A DNA stretch of 64,000 nucleotides, taken from assembly GCF_004005495.1 (NCBI RefSeq), contig NZ_RZYA01000016.1, positions 62,001-126,000 on the forward strand. The letters are read 5' to 3'. The position numbers were made by a program, and so were the translations under genes. This DNA is from Streptomyces antnestii. Its GTDB lineage: Bacteria > Actinomycetota > Actinomycetes > Streptomycetales > Streptomycetaceae. Positions 24,000 to 32,338 of this stretch are shown piece by piece (the first letter of the stretch is position 1; each line of letters starts with the position of its first letter). The notes beneath the pieces were generated by a model that saw nothing but the letters and a program-made list of their open reading frames with translations, did no database searches and was not told the DNA's origin.

Positions 24000-24200
24000 G
24001 TGGTCGTGATCCCTCTCGTCCTCCCCGCCGTGATGCTGGGCCTGATCGTCGCTCTCGGCCGCTACGAAGACCTGCTCCTCGGAGCCGTCAAGGAGACCAA
24101 GCACCGCGGGCCGCGCAGACGTCACCTGCACGCCGTCCCGCCCCTGCTCCCGTCGGACCGCCACACCCGCCCCCGCAGCCGACCGCGCCACGCGGCATGA
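24000..24200 (+). CDS. small single-pass membrane protein, 66 aa
   Basis: GTG 24000 is preceded by AGAGGAG. The product opens with one strong membrane helix (VIPLVLPAVMLGLIVALGRY) followed by a basic, Pro/His/Arg-rich cytosolic tail. Short proteins of this plan (hydrophobic N-terminus, GRYEDLLLG junction, charged tail) are common in streptomycetes and uncharacterised. It is convergent with the PRC-barrel gene. Confidence 0.65.
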   Translation: MVVIPLVLPAVMLGLIVALGRYEDLLLGAVKETKHRGPRRRHLHAVPPLLPSDRHTRPRSRPRHAA

Positions 24201-24212
24201 AAGCCGCCTCCG

Positions 24213-24569
24213 TCAGCGGCGGGCGAGCTGCCGTTCACCGTTCGCCCCGGTCTTGTACGGCAGACCGTAGTACTGGAACAGGGGTTCCTCGTCCTCGGCG
24301 GGCAGGACGTCGTCCGTGCCGATCGACGGGCTCTGCTTCACCAGCGTCTTCTCGTAGCCGACCTTGACGTAGCCGGGTCCGACGATCGCGCCGTCGAGGG
24401 GGACGAACACCAGCCTGTGCCGCGTCAGGAGTCCGATCAGCACGGTCGCCATGGCCGGCTCGTCCGTCCTGGTGCTGACGTACACGGACTCCAGGGTGCC
24501 GATCTTGTGGCCGTCCTGGTCGACGACGTCGTAGGTGCGCCACTCACGGATGTCCGCGGGCTGAATCAT
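24213..24569 (-). CDS. PRC-barrel domain protein
   Basis: The 118-aa protein is a PRC-barrel (about residues 5-90: IREWRTYDVVDQDGHKIGTL, then VLIGLLTRHRLVFVPLDGAI) with an acidic, Tyr-containing tail (DEEPLFQYYGLPY). Such orphan PRC-barrel proteins are often stress-associated in actinobacteria. It starts 47 bp downstream of the FMN-binding protein's stop on the same strand, so the two may be co-transcribed. Confidence 0.85.
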   Translation of the reverse strand: MIQPADIREWRTYDVVDQDGHKIGTLESVYVSTRTDEPAMATVLIGLLTRHRLVFVPLDGAIVGPGYVKVGYEKTLVKQSPSIGTDDVLPAEDEEPLFQYYGLPYKTGANGERQLARR

Positions 24570-24616
24570 CGCGGTGCCCCTTCCTCCAGCGGTCGTCCCG
24601 CCGGCGGTCGCCGTCT

Positions 24617-25264
24617 CTACTCAGCCTGCCTCTGACGGCCCGGAGACACCAGCCAGGGCTCGGGGCTCGGTTCGGTGAAGTAGTCGGGGTCCTTGGGGCG
24701 TCCCGGGGCGCGGCGGTTGGGCTGCTGCGCGGGTTCGAGATGGGGGATGTGCTTGGAACAGTGGACGTACGCCTCGTGGACGGTGATCTGTATCCACATC
24801 TCGGCCTGCCGCCCGGGGGCCGGGTCCTTCGGCAGCGTCGGGCAGGCGGCCCGTAGCTCGTCATCGCCGACCAGCCGCGCCGATCCGTTGACGTGCAGAC
24901 CTATGCGGTCCCGGGTGAAGTCCATGAAGAGCAGGCCCACATGAGGGTTCTCCGTGATGTTGCCCGCACTGGCCATCACCCCGTTGCCGCGGTACTCCGG
25001 GTAGGCCAGGTGGAGATCGTCCAGGACCACGACGAATCCGGGCGGGCCCGCCCGGAAGCTGGCGTCGCAGTGTCCACGGCCGTCCGCCGTGGACAGGAAC
25101 ACCATGCTCTGCAGACCGATGAACTCGCACATGGCCGGCGTCAGCCGGGGCTTGACCTGACGGTCGTAGAAGTCGTCGGCCCGGCCACTCGTACCGAGGT
25201 GTGCCTGCAGGGCGCGTTCACCCTGGGACGGCGCGAGGTGGGGGGCGGTGGGGCGGAGGGGCAT
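24617..25264 (-). CDS. pyridoxamine 5'-phosphate oxidase family (FMN-binding) protein
   Basis: The 215-aa protein has a split-barrel flavin-binding fold. Recognisable stretches are MCEFIGLQSMVFLSTADGRG, CDASFRAGPPGFVVV, GNGVMASAGNITENPHVGLL and MDFTRDRIGLHVNGSARL. Members of this class bind FMN, F420 or heme and reduce small molecules; no unique substrate is apparent. The C-terminal ~40 residues are Pro-rich. The ATG has no strong ribosome site. Confidence 0.83.
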   Translation of the reverse strand: MPLRPTAPHLAPSQGERALQAHLGTSGRADDFYDRQVKPRLTPAMCEFIGLQSMVFLSTADGRGHCDASFRAGPPGFVVVLDDLHLAYPEYRGNGVMASAGNITENPHVGLLFMDFTRDRIGLHVNGSARLVGDDELRAACPTLPKDPAPGRQAEMWIQITVHEAYVHCSKHIPHLEPAQQPNRRAPGRPKDPDYFTEPSPEPWLVSPGRQRQAE

Positions 25265-25481
25265 TCAGTGATCACGTCGCATTCACAGAGGATGAGCATC
25301 GGGCAGGCGGGGGACCGGCCCGAACTGTGGGCCCACGCTAGGCCATTGGGCCCCCGTGTGGGATCGCTCACCGCGAATCGAACGGGACAGCACTTCACCC
25401 CACACCATGCGTCACACCGACGTCCACCCCACCCCCACGCCGAACGGCGTGCCCTTCATCACGATTTTTCGCCGCCCGCGG

Positions 25482-26930
25482 CTACGCCTTGACCTCCGCG
25501 GGCGCGGCGGCCGCACCGGCCCCGTCCTCCACGGCTGTGGCGCGTACGGCAGGGATGACCGCCGCGATCAGCGCGGCCACGAGTGCGACACCGCCGCCGA
25601 CCAGCAGGGCGGTACGGAAACCGTCCTCGGAGGGGAAGCTGTGGCCGCCCATGGTGGTGGTCAGCTGGGAGAGGATCACGCCGGTCACCGCGGCGCCGAC
25701 CGAGGTGCCGAGGGAGCGCATGAGCGTGTTGAAGCCGTTGGCGGCGGCGGTCTCCGCGAGGGGGACCGAGCTCATGATGAGCGCGGGCATGGAACCGTAG
25801 GCCAGTCCGACGCCGCTGTTGATGACCATGCAGACCACCATGAGGCCCGGGCCGGACCCCATCAGGGCGAGCGAGAGACCGTATCCGGCGGCGATCACCA
25901 GGACACCGCAGATGAGCGTGAACTTCGGGCCGCGGGCGTCCGTGAGCTTCCCGCCGAGCGGGGAGACGATCATCATCATGATGCCGCCGGGCGCCATCCA
26001 CAGACCGGCCGCGAGCATCGACTGGCCCAGGCCGTAGCCGGTGGCCTCGGGGAACTGCAGAAGCTGCGGGATCACGAGCATGCTCGCGTACATGCCGAAG
26101 CCGACGAAGACCGAGGCGACGTTCGTGAACAGGACGCGGGGGCGGGCCGTGGTGCGCAGGTCGATGAGCGGGTCCCGGGTGCGGGTCTCCCACAAGCCCC
26201 AGCCGAGCAGTACGAGGACGGCGGCGGCGAAGAGTATGAGGGTCGTCGCCGAGCCCCAGCCCCATTCGGCGCCCTTGGAGACCGCGAGCAGCAGGCAGAC
26301 GAGGCCGACGCCCAGGCCGAGCGCTCCGGGTGCGTCGAAGCGCTGGCCCTCGGCGCTCGGCGGGACGTCGGGGATCAGGAACCAGATCAGTGCGGCGATC
26401 ACCACGGCCAGCACGGCCGAGCCCCAGAACAGCACCCGCCAGTCGGCGTACTGGGCGACCGCGGCGGCGATGGGCAGGCCGAGGCCGCCGCCGATGCCCA
26501 TGGAGGCGCTGACCAGGGCGATCGACGAGCTGAGCTTCTCCTTCGCCACGACGTCCCGCAGCAGGGCGATACCCAGCGGCACCATGCCCATCCCCATGCC
26601 CTGCAGACCGCGTCCGACGATCATGGGGACGACGGAGGACGACAGCGCGCACACGACGGAACCCGCCATGAGCGGGACGGAGCAGGCGAGCAGCATGCGG
26701 CGCTTGCCGATCAGGTCGCCGAGGCGGCCGGTCACCGGCACGCAGACGGCCCCCACCAGCAGCGTGACGGTGATGACCCAGGCGGCGTCGGCCGAGTTCG
26801 TGTGGAGGATCCTGGGCAGTTCCGCGATGAGTGGGGTGACCAGGGTCTGCATGATCGCGGCCGTGGTGCCGGCGAAGGCCAGCGTGGCGACCACGCCGCC
26901 GGCGCGTGCCGTCGGCTGGGGGGCGTCCAT
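25482..26930 (-). CDS. MFS drug efflux transporter, DHA2 (EmrB/QacA) type
   Basis: The 482-aa protein has about 14 membrane helices. Typical DHA2 signatures are WVITVTLLVGAVCVPVTGRL, GRLGDLIGKRRMLL in the cytosolic loop, motif-C-like SASMGIGGGLGLPIAAAVAQ, and LGGKLTDARGPKF in the second half. It is predicted to export a hydrophobic compound by proton antiport. ATG 26928-26930 follows AGGAG. It diverges from a MarR-type regulator across a region with tandem repeats and two palindromes, a normal regulator-pump pair. Confidence 0.9.
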   Translation of the reverse strand: MDAPQPTARAGGVVATLAFAGTTAAIMQTLVTPLIAELPRILHTNSADAAWVITVTLLVGAVCVPVTGRLGDLIGKRRMLLACSVPLMAGSVVCALSSSVVPMIVGRGLQGMGMGMVPLGIALLRDVVAKEKLSSSIALVSASMGIGGGLGLPIAAAVAQYADWRVLFWGSAVLAVVIAALIWFLIPDVPPSAEGQRFDAPGALGLGVGLVCLLLAVSKGAEWGWGSATTLILFAAAVLVLLGWGLWETRTRDPLIDLRTTARPRVLFTNVASVFVGFGMYASMLVIPQLLQFPEATGYGLGQSMLAAGLWMAPGGIMMMIVSPLGGKLTDARGPKFTLICGVLVIAAGYGLSLALMGSGPGLMVVCMVINSGVGLAYGSMPALIMSSVPLAETAAANGFNTLMRSLGTSVGAAVTGVILSQLTTTMGGHSFPSEDGFRTALLVGGGVALVAALIAAVIPAVRATAVEDGAGAAAAPAEVKA

Positions 26931-26943
26931 CAGGGGACTCCTC

Positions 26944-27006
26944 TGGGGGTTGTGTGCGAATGGGGGTTGTGTGTGAAGGCGGTGCGTCTGTGAAGGCGGT
27001 GCGTCC
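26944..27006. repeat. two overlapping pairs of 17-bp tandem repeats
   Basis: TGGGGGTTGTGTG(C/T)GAA occurs at 26944-26960 and 26961-26977. GTGAAGGCGGTGCGTC(T/C) occurs at 26973-26989 and 26990-27006. Both pairs have the same 17-bp period and lie in the efflux gene's leader, adjacent to the operator palindromes. Confidence 0.85.
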
Positions 27007-27014
27007 GAGAAAGC

Positions 27015-27056
27015 GATGTGCATCGTACACATCACATGTAGGGCGCACATTATGTG
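27015..27056. promoter_or_regulatory. MarR-type operator palindromes
   Basis: GATGTG (27015-27020) and CACATC (27028-27033) form a dyad with a 7-nt spacer. CACAT-T-ATGTG (27046-27056) is a perfect palindrome around one base. Both share the CACAT half-site and lie between the divergent efflux pump and MarR genes, so they are the probable binding sites of that regulator. Confidence 0.65.
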
Positions 27057-27147
27057 GCGGCTACATGAGTCTGTGCGAGCATGGCCCGGGGGTGGGGGCG
27101 AACGCGCGGCGCGAGGCCGCGGCACGACAGCAGGAGGCGGCAGACGC

Positions 27148-27603
27148 ATGGCCAGGCCCACGCACGATCTGGAGTACGAGCAGATGCTGCTCAGCCGGCA
27201 CAGTCTCGTCCACCGCAAGGGAGGGCGACCCCGGAACGGCAGCCTGGAGCGCAGCGCCTACATCCTGCTGAGCCGCATCCGCATCCAGGGCCCCATGTCC
27301 ATCGGGGAGCTCAGTGACGCCTTCGAGCTCGACGCCTCCACCCTCAACCGGCAGACCGCCGCGGCGATGCGCGCCGGACTCGTCGAACGCATCCCGGACC
27401 CCGCCGGCGGCATGGCCCGAAAGTTCCGGATCACGGACGAGGGCGCGCGCATCCTCGACGAGGAACGCGAGCTCATGGTGGAGGGCCTGGACCGGGTCAT
27501 GGACGCCTGGGCGGACGAGGACATCGCCGCCTTCACCGCCTACCTGAGGCGCTTCAACATGGACATCGAGCGCCTGGCGGGCCGACCCTGGCCCCGCCCC
27601 TGA
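27148..27603 (+). CDS. MarR family transcriptional regulator
   Basis: The 151-aa protein is a MarR-type winged helix. The N-terminal helix is followed by LERSAYILLSRIRIQGPMSI, the recognition region ELSDAFELDASTLNRQTAAA, the wing ERIPDPAGGMARKFRITDEG, and a C-terminal dimerisation helix. ATG 27148 lies 10 nt after AGGAGG. It is divergent from the DHA2 pump it probably represses. Confidence 0.9.
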   Translation: MARPTHDLEYEQMLLSRHSLVHRKGGRPRNGSLERSAYILLSRIRIQGPMSIGELSDAFELDASTLNRQTAAAMRAGLVERIPDPAGGMARKFRITDEGARILDEERELMVEGLDRVMDAWADEDIAAFTAYLRRFNMDIERLAGRPWPRP

Positions 27604-27708
27604 CCGAACGTGGATGACCGGACGCGGGTGACCGTGAAGGGCCGGGAGGCGGAGGGAATCGAGGCGTCAGGCCCGTCCCGGCGGCCTCTCGGATTAGAAT
27701 CCCCTGTC

Positions 27709-28089
27709 ATGTCGAACCCTGACGAGCTGCTCGTCGACATCGCCGGCATGGTCGAGTCCGGGCAGAGCAATCAGATGTCCCTGACCGTGGTCACCAGTGG
27801 CGCCGTGATCACCGGCCGCCTCGCCCCGGAGGCCGTGTGGAGGGAACGGGTCTCGGAGGTCCTCACGGACTCGGACCGCCTCGGCTCCTTCTCTGGGATC
27901 TTCACCGGAGGCGGCAAGGGCGACGACAAGGGCGGCGGCGGCCTCGCTCCCCCCACCCATCTGCACTTCCACGTGGCCCGGATCCTCCAGGGTGCCGTCG
28001 GCATCCCCGAGACGGGCGGCATGTACCGCGTCGCGATCCAGGACGTGAGCGCCTGGACGGTGGGCGAGTTCAGCTACTCCGACCACTGA
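27709..28089 (+). CDS. conserved hypothetical protein, GvpU-like
   Basis: The 126-aa protein is beta-rich, without signal or membrane segment. It has MSLTVVTSGAVITGRLA, a Gly/Lys-rich loop (GGGKGDDKGGGG), then THLHFHVARILQGAVG and MYRVAIQDVSAWTVG. Overall layout and length recall the gas-vesicle accessory protein GvpU, but this is memory-level similarity and no other gvp gene is present. ATG 27709 lacks a ribosome site. TAGAAT at 27695-27700 ends 8 nt upstream, consistent with a leaderless transcript. Confidence 0.6.
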   Translation: MSNPDELLVDIAGMVESGQSNQMSLTVVTSGAVITGRLAPEAVWRERVSEVLTDSDRLGSFSGIFTGGGKGDDKGGGGLAPPTHLHFHVARILQGAVGIPETGGMYRVAIQDVSAWTVGEFSYSDH

Positions 28090-28167
28090 TCGGTTCACCC
28101 TTCACCGGCGCAGCGCGCCCGGCCGTGGTGGGCGCCAGCCGGGCGCGAGGGCGGCGCGAGCGGCAGC

Positions 28168-28207
28168 CATAAGGCTCACCGATGACCAGCCATAAGCCAG
28201 CCTTATG
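28168..28207. repeat. 9-bp inverted repeat upstream of the ferredoxin reductase
   Basis: CATAAGGCT (28168-28176) and AGCCTTATG (28199-28207) are exact inverse complements. A third related copy, CATAAGCC, sits at 28191-28198. The element lies about 30 bp before the iron box and could be a second operator. Confidence 0.6.
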
Positions 28208-28235
28208 TCGTCATAGGTCCGGGCCGACTACTAAC

Positions 28236-28254
28236 TAAGGCTTGCCTTAGCTTA
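28236..28254. promoter_or_regulatory. IdeR/DmdR-type iron box
   Basis: The 19-mer TAAGGCTTGCCTTAGCTTA matches the actinobacterial iron-box consensus (TWAGGTWAGSCTWACCTWA) at 16 of 19 positions. It contains the dyad CTAAGGC-TT-GCCTTAG. It lies 40 bp before the ATG of the ferredoxin reductase. This suggests iron-dependent repression by a DmdR/IdeR protein. Confidence 0.7.
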
Positions 28255-28294
28255 GGGTTGCCGTCGAGTGACCAGCCACGAAGGGAACCTGATC

Positions 28295-29659
28295 ATGTCT
28301 CGCCCTCTGCGGGTAGCCGTTGTGGGAGCCGGCCCCGCCGGTATCTACGCCGCTGACGCGCTGCTGAAATCCGCGGTGGCCGAAGACCCCGGCGTGTCCA
28401 TCGACATCTTCGAGCGCATGCCGGCCCCCTTCGGTCTGATCCGTTACGGCGTCGCACCCGACCACCCCCGGATCAAGGGCATCATCACGGCCCTGCACCA
28501 GGTCCTCGACAAGCCGCAGGTCCGGCTCTTCGGCAACGTGGACTACCCGGGCGACATCAGCCTGGACGACCTGCGCACCTTCTACGACGCCGTGATCTTC
28601 TCCACCGGCGCGACGGCCGACCGCGCGCTCGACATCCCCGGCATCGACCTCGACGGCTCGTACGGCGCGGCCGACTTCGTCTCCTGGTACGACGGTCACC
28701 CGGACGTCCCGCGGACCTGGCCGCTCGAGGCGGAGAAGGTCGCGGTCCTGGGCGTCGGCAACGTCGCGCTCGACGTGGCCCGCATGCTCGCCAAGACCGC
28801 GGACGAGCTGCTGCCGACCGAGATACCGCCGAACGTCCACGACGGCCTCAAGGCGAACAAGGCCCTGGAGGTCCACGTCTTCGGCCGCCGCGGTCCGGCG
28901 CAGGCGAAGTTCAGCCCGATGGAGCTCCGCGAGCTCGACCACTCGCCGAACATCGAGGTCATCGTCGACCCCGAGGACATCGACTACGACGACGGCTCGA
29001 TCGCGACCCGGCGCGCCAACAAGCAGGCCGACATGGTCGCCAAGACGCTCGAGAACTGGGCCATCCGCGACATCGGCGACCGGCCCCACAAGCTGTTCCT
29101 GCACTTCTTCGAGTCGCCCGCCGAGATCATCGGTGAGGACGGCAAGGTCACCGGCCTGCGCACCGAGCGCACGGCCCTCGACGGCACCGGGAACGTCAAG
29201 GGAACCGGCGAGTTCAAGGACTGGGACGTCACGGCCGTCTACCGCGCCGTGGGCTACCTGTCCGACGAACTGCCCAAGCTGCCCTGGGACATCGCGTCGG
29301 GCACCGTCCCGGACCAGGGCGGACGCGTCATCGAGGAGTCGGGCGAGCACCTGCGGTCGACGTACGTCACGGGCTGGATCAGGCGCGGACCCATCGGCCT
29401 GATCGGTCACACCAAGGGCGACGCCAACGAGACGGTCGCGAACCTCCTGGACGACCACGCGAACGGTCGTCTGCACGCTCCCGACGCGCCCGCGCCGGAG
29501 GCCGTGGAGGCGTTCCTCGACGAGCGGAACGTCCGCTTCACGACGTGGGACGGCTGGTACCGCCTCGACGCCGCGGAGAAGGCGCTGGGCGAGCCCGAGG
29601 GCCGCGAGCGCGTGAAGATCGTCGAGCGCGAGGACATGCTCAAGGCGAGCGGCGCCTGA
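28295..29659 (+). CDS. fprA: ferredoxin-NADP reductase, FprA (adrenodoxin reductase) type
   Basis: The 454-aa flavoprotein has an N-terminal FAD motif RVAVVGAGPAGIYAADALL (residues 6-24), the adrenodoxin-reductase signature PFGLIRYGVAPDHP, and an NADP-binding motif VAVLGVGNVALDVARMLA in the middle. Near the C-terminus, GWIRRGPIGLIGHTKGDA closes the FAD site. It transfers electrons from NADPH to ferredoxins, for example for P450s or iron metabolism. I chose ATG 28295, with GAAGGGAA upstream, over an in-frame GTG nine codons earlier. The iron box upstream suggests induction under iron limitation. Confidence 0.9.
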   Translation: MSRPLRVAVVGAGPAGIYAADALLKSAVAEDPGVSIDIFERMPAPFGLIRYGVAPDHPRIKGIITALHQVLDKPQVRLFGNVDYPGDISLDDLRTFYDAVIFSTGATADRALDIPGIDLDGSYGAADFVSWYDGHPDVPRTWPLEAEKVAVLGVGNVALDVARMLAKTADELLPTEIPPNVHDGLKANKALEVHVFGRRGPAQAKFSPMELRELDHSPNIEVIVDPEDIDYDDGSIATRRANKQADMVAKTLENWAIRDIGDRPHKLFLHFFESPAEIIGEDGKVTGLRTERTALDGTGNVKGTGEFKDWDVTAVYRAVGYLSDELPKLPWDIASGTVPDQGGRVIEESGEHLRSTYVTGWIRRGPIGLIGHTKGDANETVANLLDDHANGRLHAPDAPAPEAVEAFLDERNVRFTTWDGWYRLDAAEKALGEPEGRERVKIVEREDMLKASGA

Positions 29660-29673
29660 TAGTCGACCGGTTG

Positions 29674-29715
29674 ATCGGGCCGGAACCGGGTGCGGGCACC
29701 TGGTTCCGGCCCGAT
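29674..29715. terminator. strong hairpin terminator between convergent genes
   Basis: ATCGGGCCGGAACC (29674-29687) and GGTTCCGGCCCGAT (29702-29715) form a perfect 14-bp stem with a 14-nt loop, 15 bp after the fprA stop and 30 bp before the end of the convergent gene. It probably acts in both directions. Confidence 0.8.
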
Positions 29716-29744
29716 GCGTTCCGGCCCGACGCCGGCCCGACGCG

Positions 29745-30218
29745 TTACGCGGAGGGTGTGGGCGACGGTATCCGTTCGCCCACGATGCGGCTCGCCAGCT
29801 CGGAGGCCAAGTCCGGGACGGTGAGGCGCAGTTCGGCCTCCGCCGCGGCGCGCTGCGCCGCGATGCGGGCCTGGCCGTCGGCGAGGAGCGCGTCGCGTTC
29901 CCGAAGTCCGTCCTCGCGGGCGGCCGCGATCAGCGCGGTCCCCTCCTCGCGGGCAGCCTGCCTGATGTGTGCAGCGTCGCGCCGGGCCTCGGCAAGCACG
30001 GCCTGGGCCGCGGCGTTCTCGTCGGAAGCGGCCGCGCGGATCGCCCCGGCGCGCTCCAGAGCCCCTTCGGTACGGTCCGCGCGCTCGTCGAGCACCCGGT
30101 TGATCCGGGGCAGGAGACGCGTGACGCACAGGAGGACGAGGGCGAAGAGGACCAGAGCGACGGCGAGTACTTCTACTTTGGCGTTGAGCGGTCCGAAATT
30201 CGTCGGCAGTAGATACAT
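29745..30218 (-). CDS. orphan ATP synthase F0 subunit b-like protein
   Basis: The 157-aa protein has one N-terminal membrane helix (about residues 15-36: EVLAVALVLFALVLLCVTRL). A long, charged Ala/Glu/Arg helix of ~110 residues follows (VLDERADRTEGALERAGAIR and onward), as in F0 subunit b, ending near a DLASELASRIVGERI segment. No other ATP synthase gene is present, so it is not part of the atp operon. It starts 30 bp after the APC permease stop on the same strand and may be co-transcribed with it. Role unknown; a coiled-coil membrane tether is a safer description than a rotary-motor part. Confidence 0.75.
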   Translation of the reverse strand: MYLLPTNFGPLNAKVEVLAVALVLFALVLLCVTRLLPRINRVLDERADRTEGALERAGAIRAAASDENAAAQAVLAEARRDAAHIRQAAREEGTALIAAAREDGLRERDALLADGQARIAAQRAAAEAELRLTVPDLASELASRIVGERIPSPTPSA

Positions 30219-30248
30219 GCTCTCGACCTACCCGCTCATCCGTGCGAA

Positions 30249-32282
30249 TCAACGCCCTTTCGTGCCCGATCGGCGCTCGCCGGACGCGGGCCCCCTCGGT
30301 TCGCCCCGGCGCACGGAACCGGGCGCGCGGCCGACGGGACGGTTCGCGCGGGCGGACGACGTCAGCTGCCACGGCACGCTGGTCACCATCACCCCGGGCG
30401 TGAACAGAAGGCGGCTCTTCAGCCAGAGCGCGGACTGGTTGTGCAGCAGGTTCTCCCACCAGTGGCCGACCACGTACTCGGGGATGAAGACCGCGACGAT
30501 GTCGCGCGGGCTCTCGCGGCGGATGGCGCGCACGTACTCGACGACGGGCCGCGTCACCTCGCGGTACGGGGAGTCGACGACCTTGAGCGGTACGTCGATC
30601 CCGTACGCGTCCCATTGCTCGCGCAGGTCGGCGGCCTCGTCGCGGTCGACGGAGACGTTCAGCGCCTCCAGATGATCAGGGTGCGCCGCCCGGGCGTAAG
30701 CGAGGGCTCGCATCGTCGGCTTGTGCAGCCTGGCGACCAGGACGATCGCCAACACCCTTGAGGGGGAGGTGAGTTCGGCGGCCGGGTCGGACACCGCGAG
30801 CTCCTCCGACGTCGTGTCGTAGTGGCGGTGGATGCCGCGCATCATCACGTACAGCACCGTCGCGGCGAGCACGGCCAGCCACGCGCCCTCGGTGAACTTG
30901 GTGGCGAGCACGATCACCAGGACGAGCCCCGTGACGCAGCCGCCGAGCGCGTTGATGGCCCGGGCGGAGTGGTGGCGGCGGCGCAGCACCGGGTCGCGCT
31001 CGGTGCGCAGCTCCTGGTTCCAGTGCCGGACCATGCCCAGTTGGGACAGGGTGAACGAGGTGAACACACCGAGGATGTACAGGTGGATGAGGCTGGTGAC
31101 GTTCGCCTTGTAGCCCCACAGGAGCACGCCGGCGACGACGGCCAGGGCGAGGATCCCGTTCGAGAAGGCGAGCCGGTCCCCGCGGTTGTGCAGCTGGTGC
31201 GGCAGATAACGGTCCCTGGACAGGATCGACGCCAGCATCGGGAAGCCGTTGAACGCGGTGTTCGCGGCCAGGATCAGGACGAGGGCGGTGGCGGCCTGGA
31301 CGACGAAGAACCCGATGCTGTGCTCACCGCCGAACACGGCGGCCGCCACCTGCGCGATGACCGTGCGCTGCGTGTAGCTCCCGCAGTCCGCTTCGAGCCC
31401 TGTCAGCCGGCACGCGTCGTCGGTGAGGTGCACCTTCGAGATCAGCGCGAGCGTCGTCACGCCGACGAACATCACCACCGCGATGGTGCCCATGGCCGCC
31501 ATCGTGGCGGCGGCGTTCCTCGACTTGGGCTTACGGAAGGCCGGCACGCCGTTGGAGATCGCCTCGACTCCCGTGAGGGCGGTGCACCCCGAGGAGAAGG
31601 CGCGCAGCACCAGCATCACCAGGGCAAGACCCGCGAGATGCGCGTCGGAGGGCTGGGGGGCGATGCCGTACGCGGCACTCTCGGCGACCGGGGCGTCTCC
31701 GAACGCGTAGCGGATCAGACCGGTGACGACCATGATCAGCACGCTGCCGATGAACAGGTACGTGGGTGCTGCGAAGGCCCTGCCCGACTCGCGGACGCCC
31801 CGCAGGTTGATCGCGGTCAGGACGGCGACGAAACCGACGGCCATCAGGACGCGGTGCGGGGCGAGCTCCGGCAGCGCCGAGATGACGTTGTCGACACCGG
31901 AGGCGACGGACACCGCCACCGTCATCACGTAGTCGACCAGCAGCGACGCGGCGACCACCAGACCGGCCGACGGGCCCAGGTTGGTCGACGCGACCTCGTA
32001 CGAGCCGCCACCGCTCGGATACGCGTACACGACCTGCCGGTACGAGAGGACGACCACCGTCATCAGCGCCACCACCGCAGCGGCGATCCACGGGGTGAAG
32101 TGCAGATAGGTGAGCCCGCCGAGGGTGAGCACGAGGAGGATCTCCTGCGTCGCGTACGCCACCGACGAGAGCGGGTCGGAGGCGAAGATCGGCAGGGCGA
32201 GCCGCTTGGGGAGCAGCGTCTCGTGGAGCTCTTCGCTGCGCATGGCGCGGCCGATCACCAGGCGTTTGAGCAGAGCCGTCAT
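30249..32282 (-). CDS. APC-family permease with C-terminal cytosolic domain, 677 aa
   Basis: The first ~460 residues contain about 12 membrane helices of an amino acid/polyamine/organocation transporter. FASDPLSSVAYATQEILLVL opens helix 1, and YAYPSGGGSYEVASTNLGPS is characteristic of this large subfamily. A ~200-residue soluble domain follows (VARLHKPTMRALAYARAAHP, VDSPYREVTRPVVEYVRAI) that resembles a universal-stress-like or regulatory fold. The substrate is unclear. ATG 32280-32282 begins MTALLKRLVIG; a GTG three codons earlier is possible. It lies between a STAND ATPase and the b-like gene, all on the minus strand. Confidence 0.85.
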   Translation of the reverse strand: MTALLKRLVIGRAMRSEELHETLLPKRLALPIFASDPLSSVAYATQEILLVLTLGGLTYLHFTPWIAAAVVALMTVVVLSYRQVVYAYPSGGGSYEVASTNLGPSAGLVVAASLLVDYVMTVAVSVASGVDNVISALPELAPHRVLMAVGFVAVLTAINLRGVRESGRAFAAPTYLFIGSVLIMVVTGLIRYAFGDAPVAESAAYGIAPQPSDAHLAGLALVMLVLRAFSSGCTALTGVEAISNGVPAFRKPKSRNAAATMAAMGTIAVVMFVGVTTLALISKVHLTDDACRLTGLEADCGSYTQRTVIAQVAAAVFGGEHSIGFFVVQAATALVLILAANTAFNGFPMLASILSRDRYLPHQLHNRGDRLAFSNGILALAVVAGVLLWGYKANVTSLIHLYILGVFTSFTLSQLGMVRHWNQELRTERDPVLRRRHHSARAINALGGCVTGLVLVIVLATKFTEGAWLAVLAATVLYVMMRGIHRHYDTTSEELAVSDPAAELTSPSRVLAIVLVARLHKPTMRALAYARAAHPDHLEALNVSVDRDEAADLREQWDAYGIDVPLKVVDSPYREVTRPVVEYVRAIRRESPRDIVAVFIPEYVVGHWWENLLHNQSALWLKSRLLFTPGVMVTSVPWQLTSSARANRPVGRAPGSVRRGEPRGPASGERRSGTKGR

Positions 32283-32338
32283 GTTGAACACGCCGTGAGC
32301 GTATGGCGGACCGTGCCTCCGTTCGAGCCTGAGGCGGC

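Noticed and set aside
25356..26993. Plus-strand open frame opposite the DHA2 pump
   Set aside because: His/Gly/Glu/Asp-rich antisense sequence; the minus strand encodes an unmistakable 14-helix transporter.
27709..28089. Evidence for a gas-vesicle cluster around the GvpU-like protein
   Set aside because: No gvpA, gvpF/L, gvpK or other vesicle gene in the flanking sequence.
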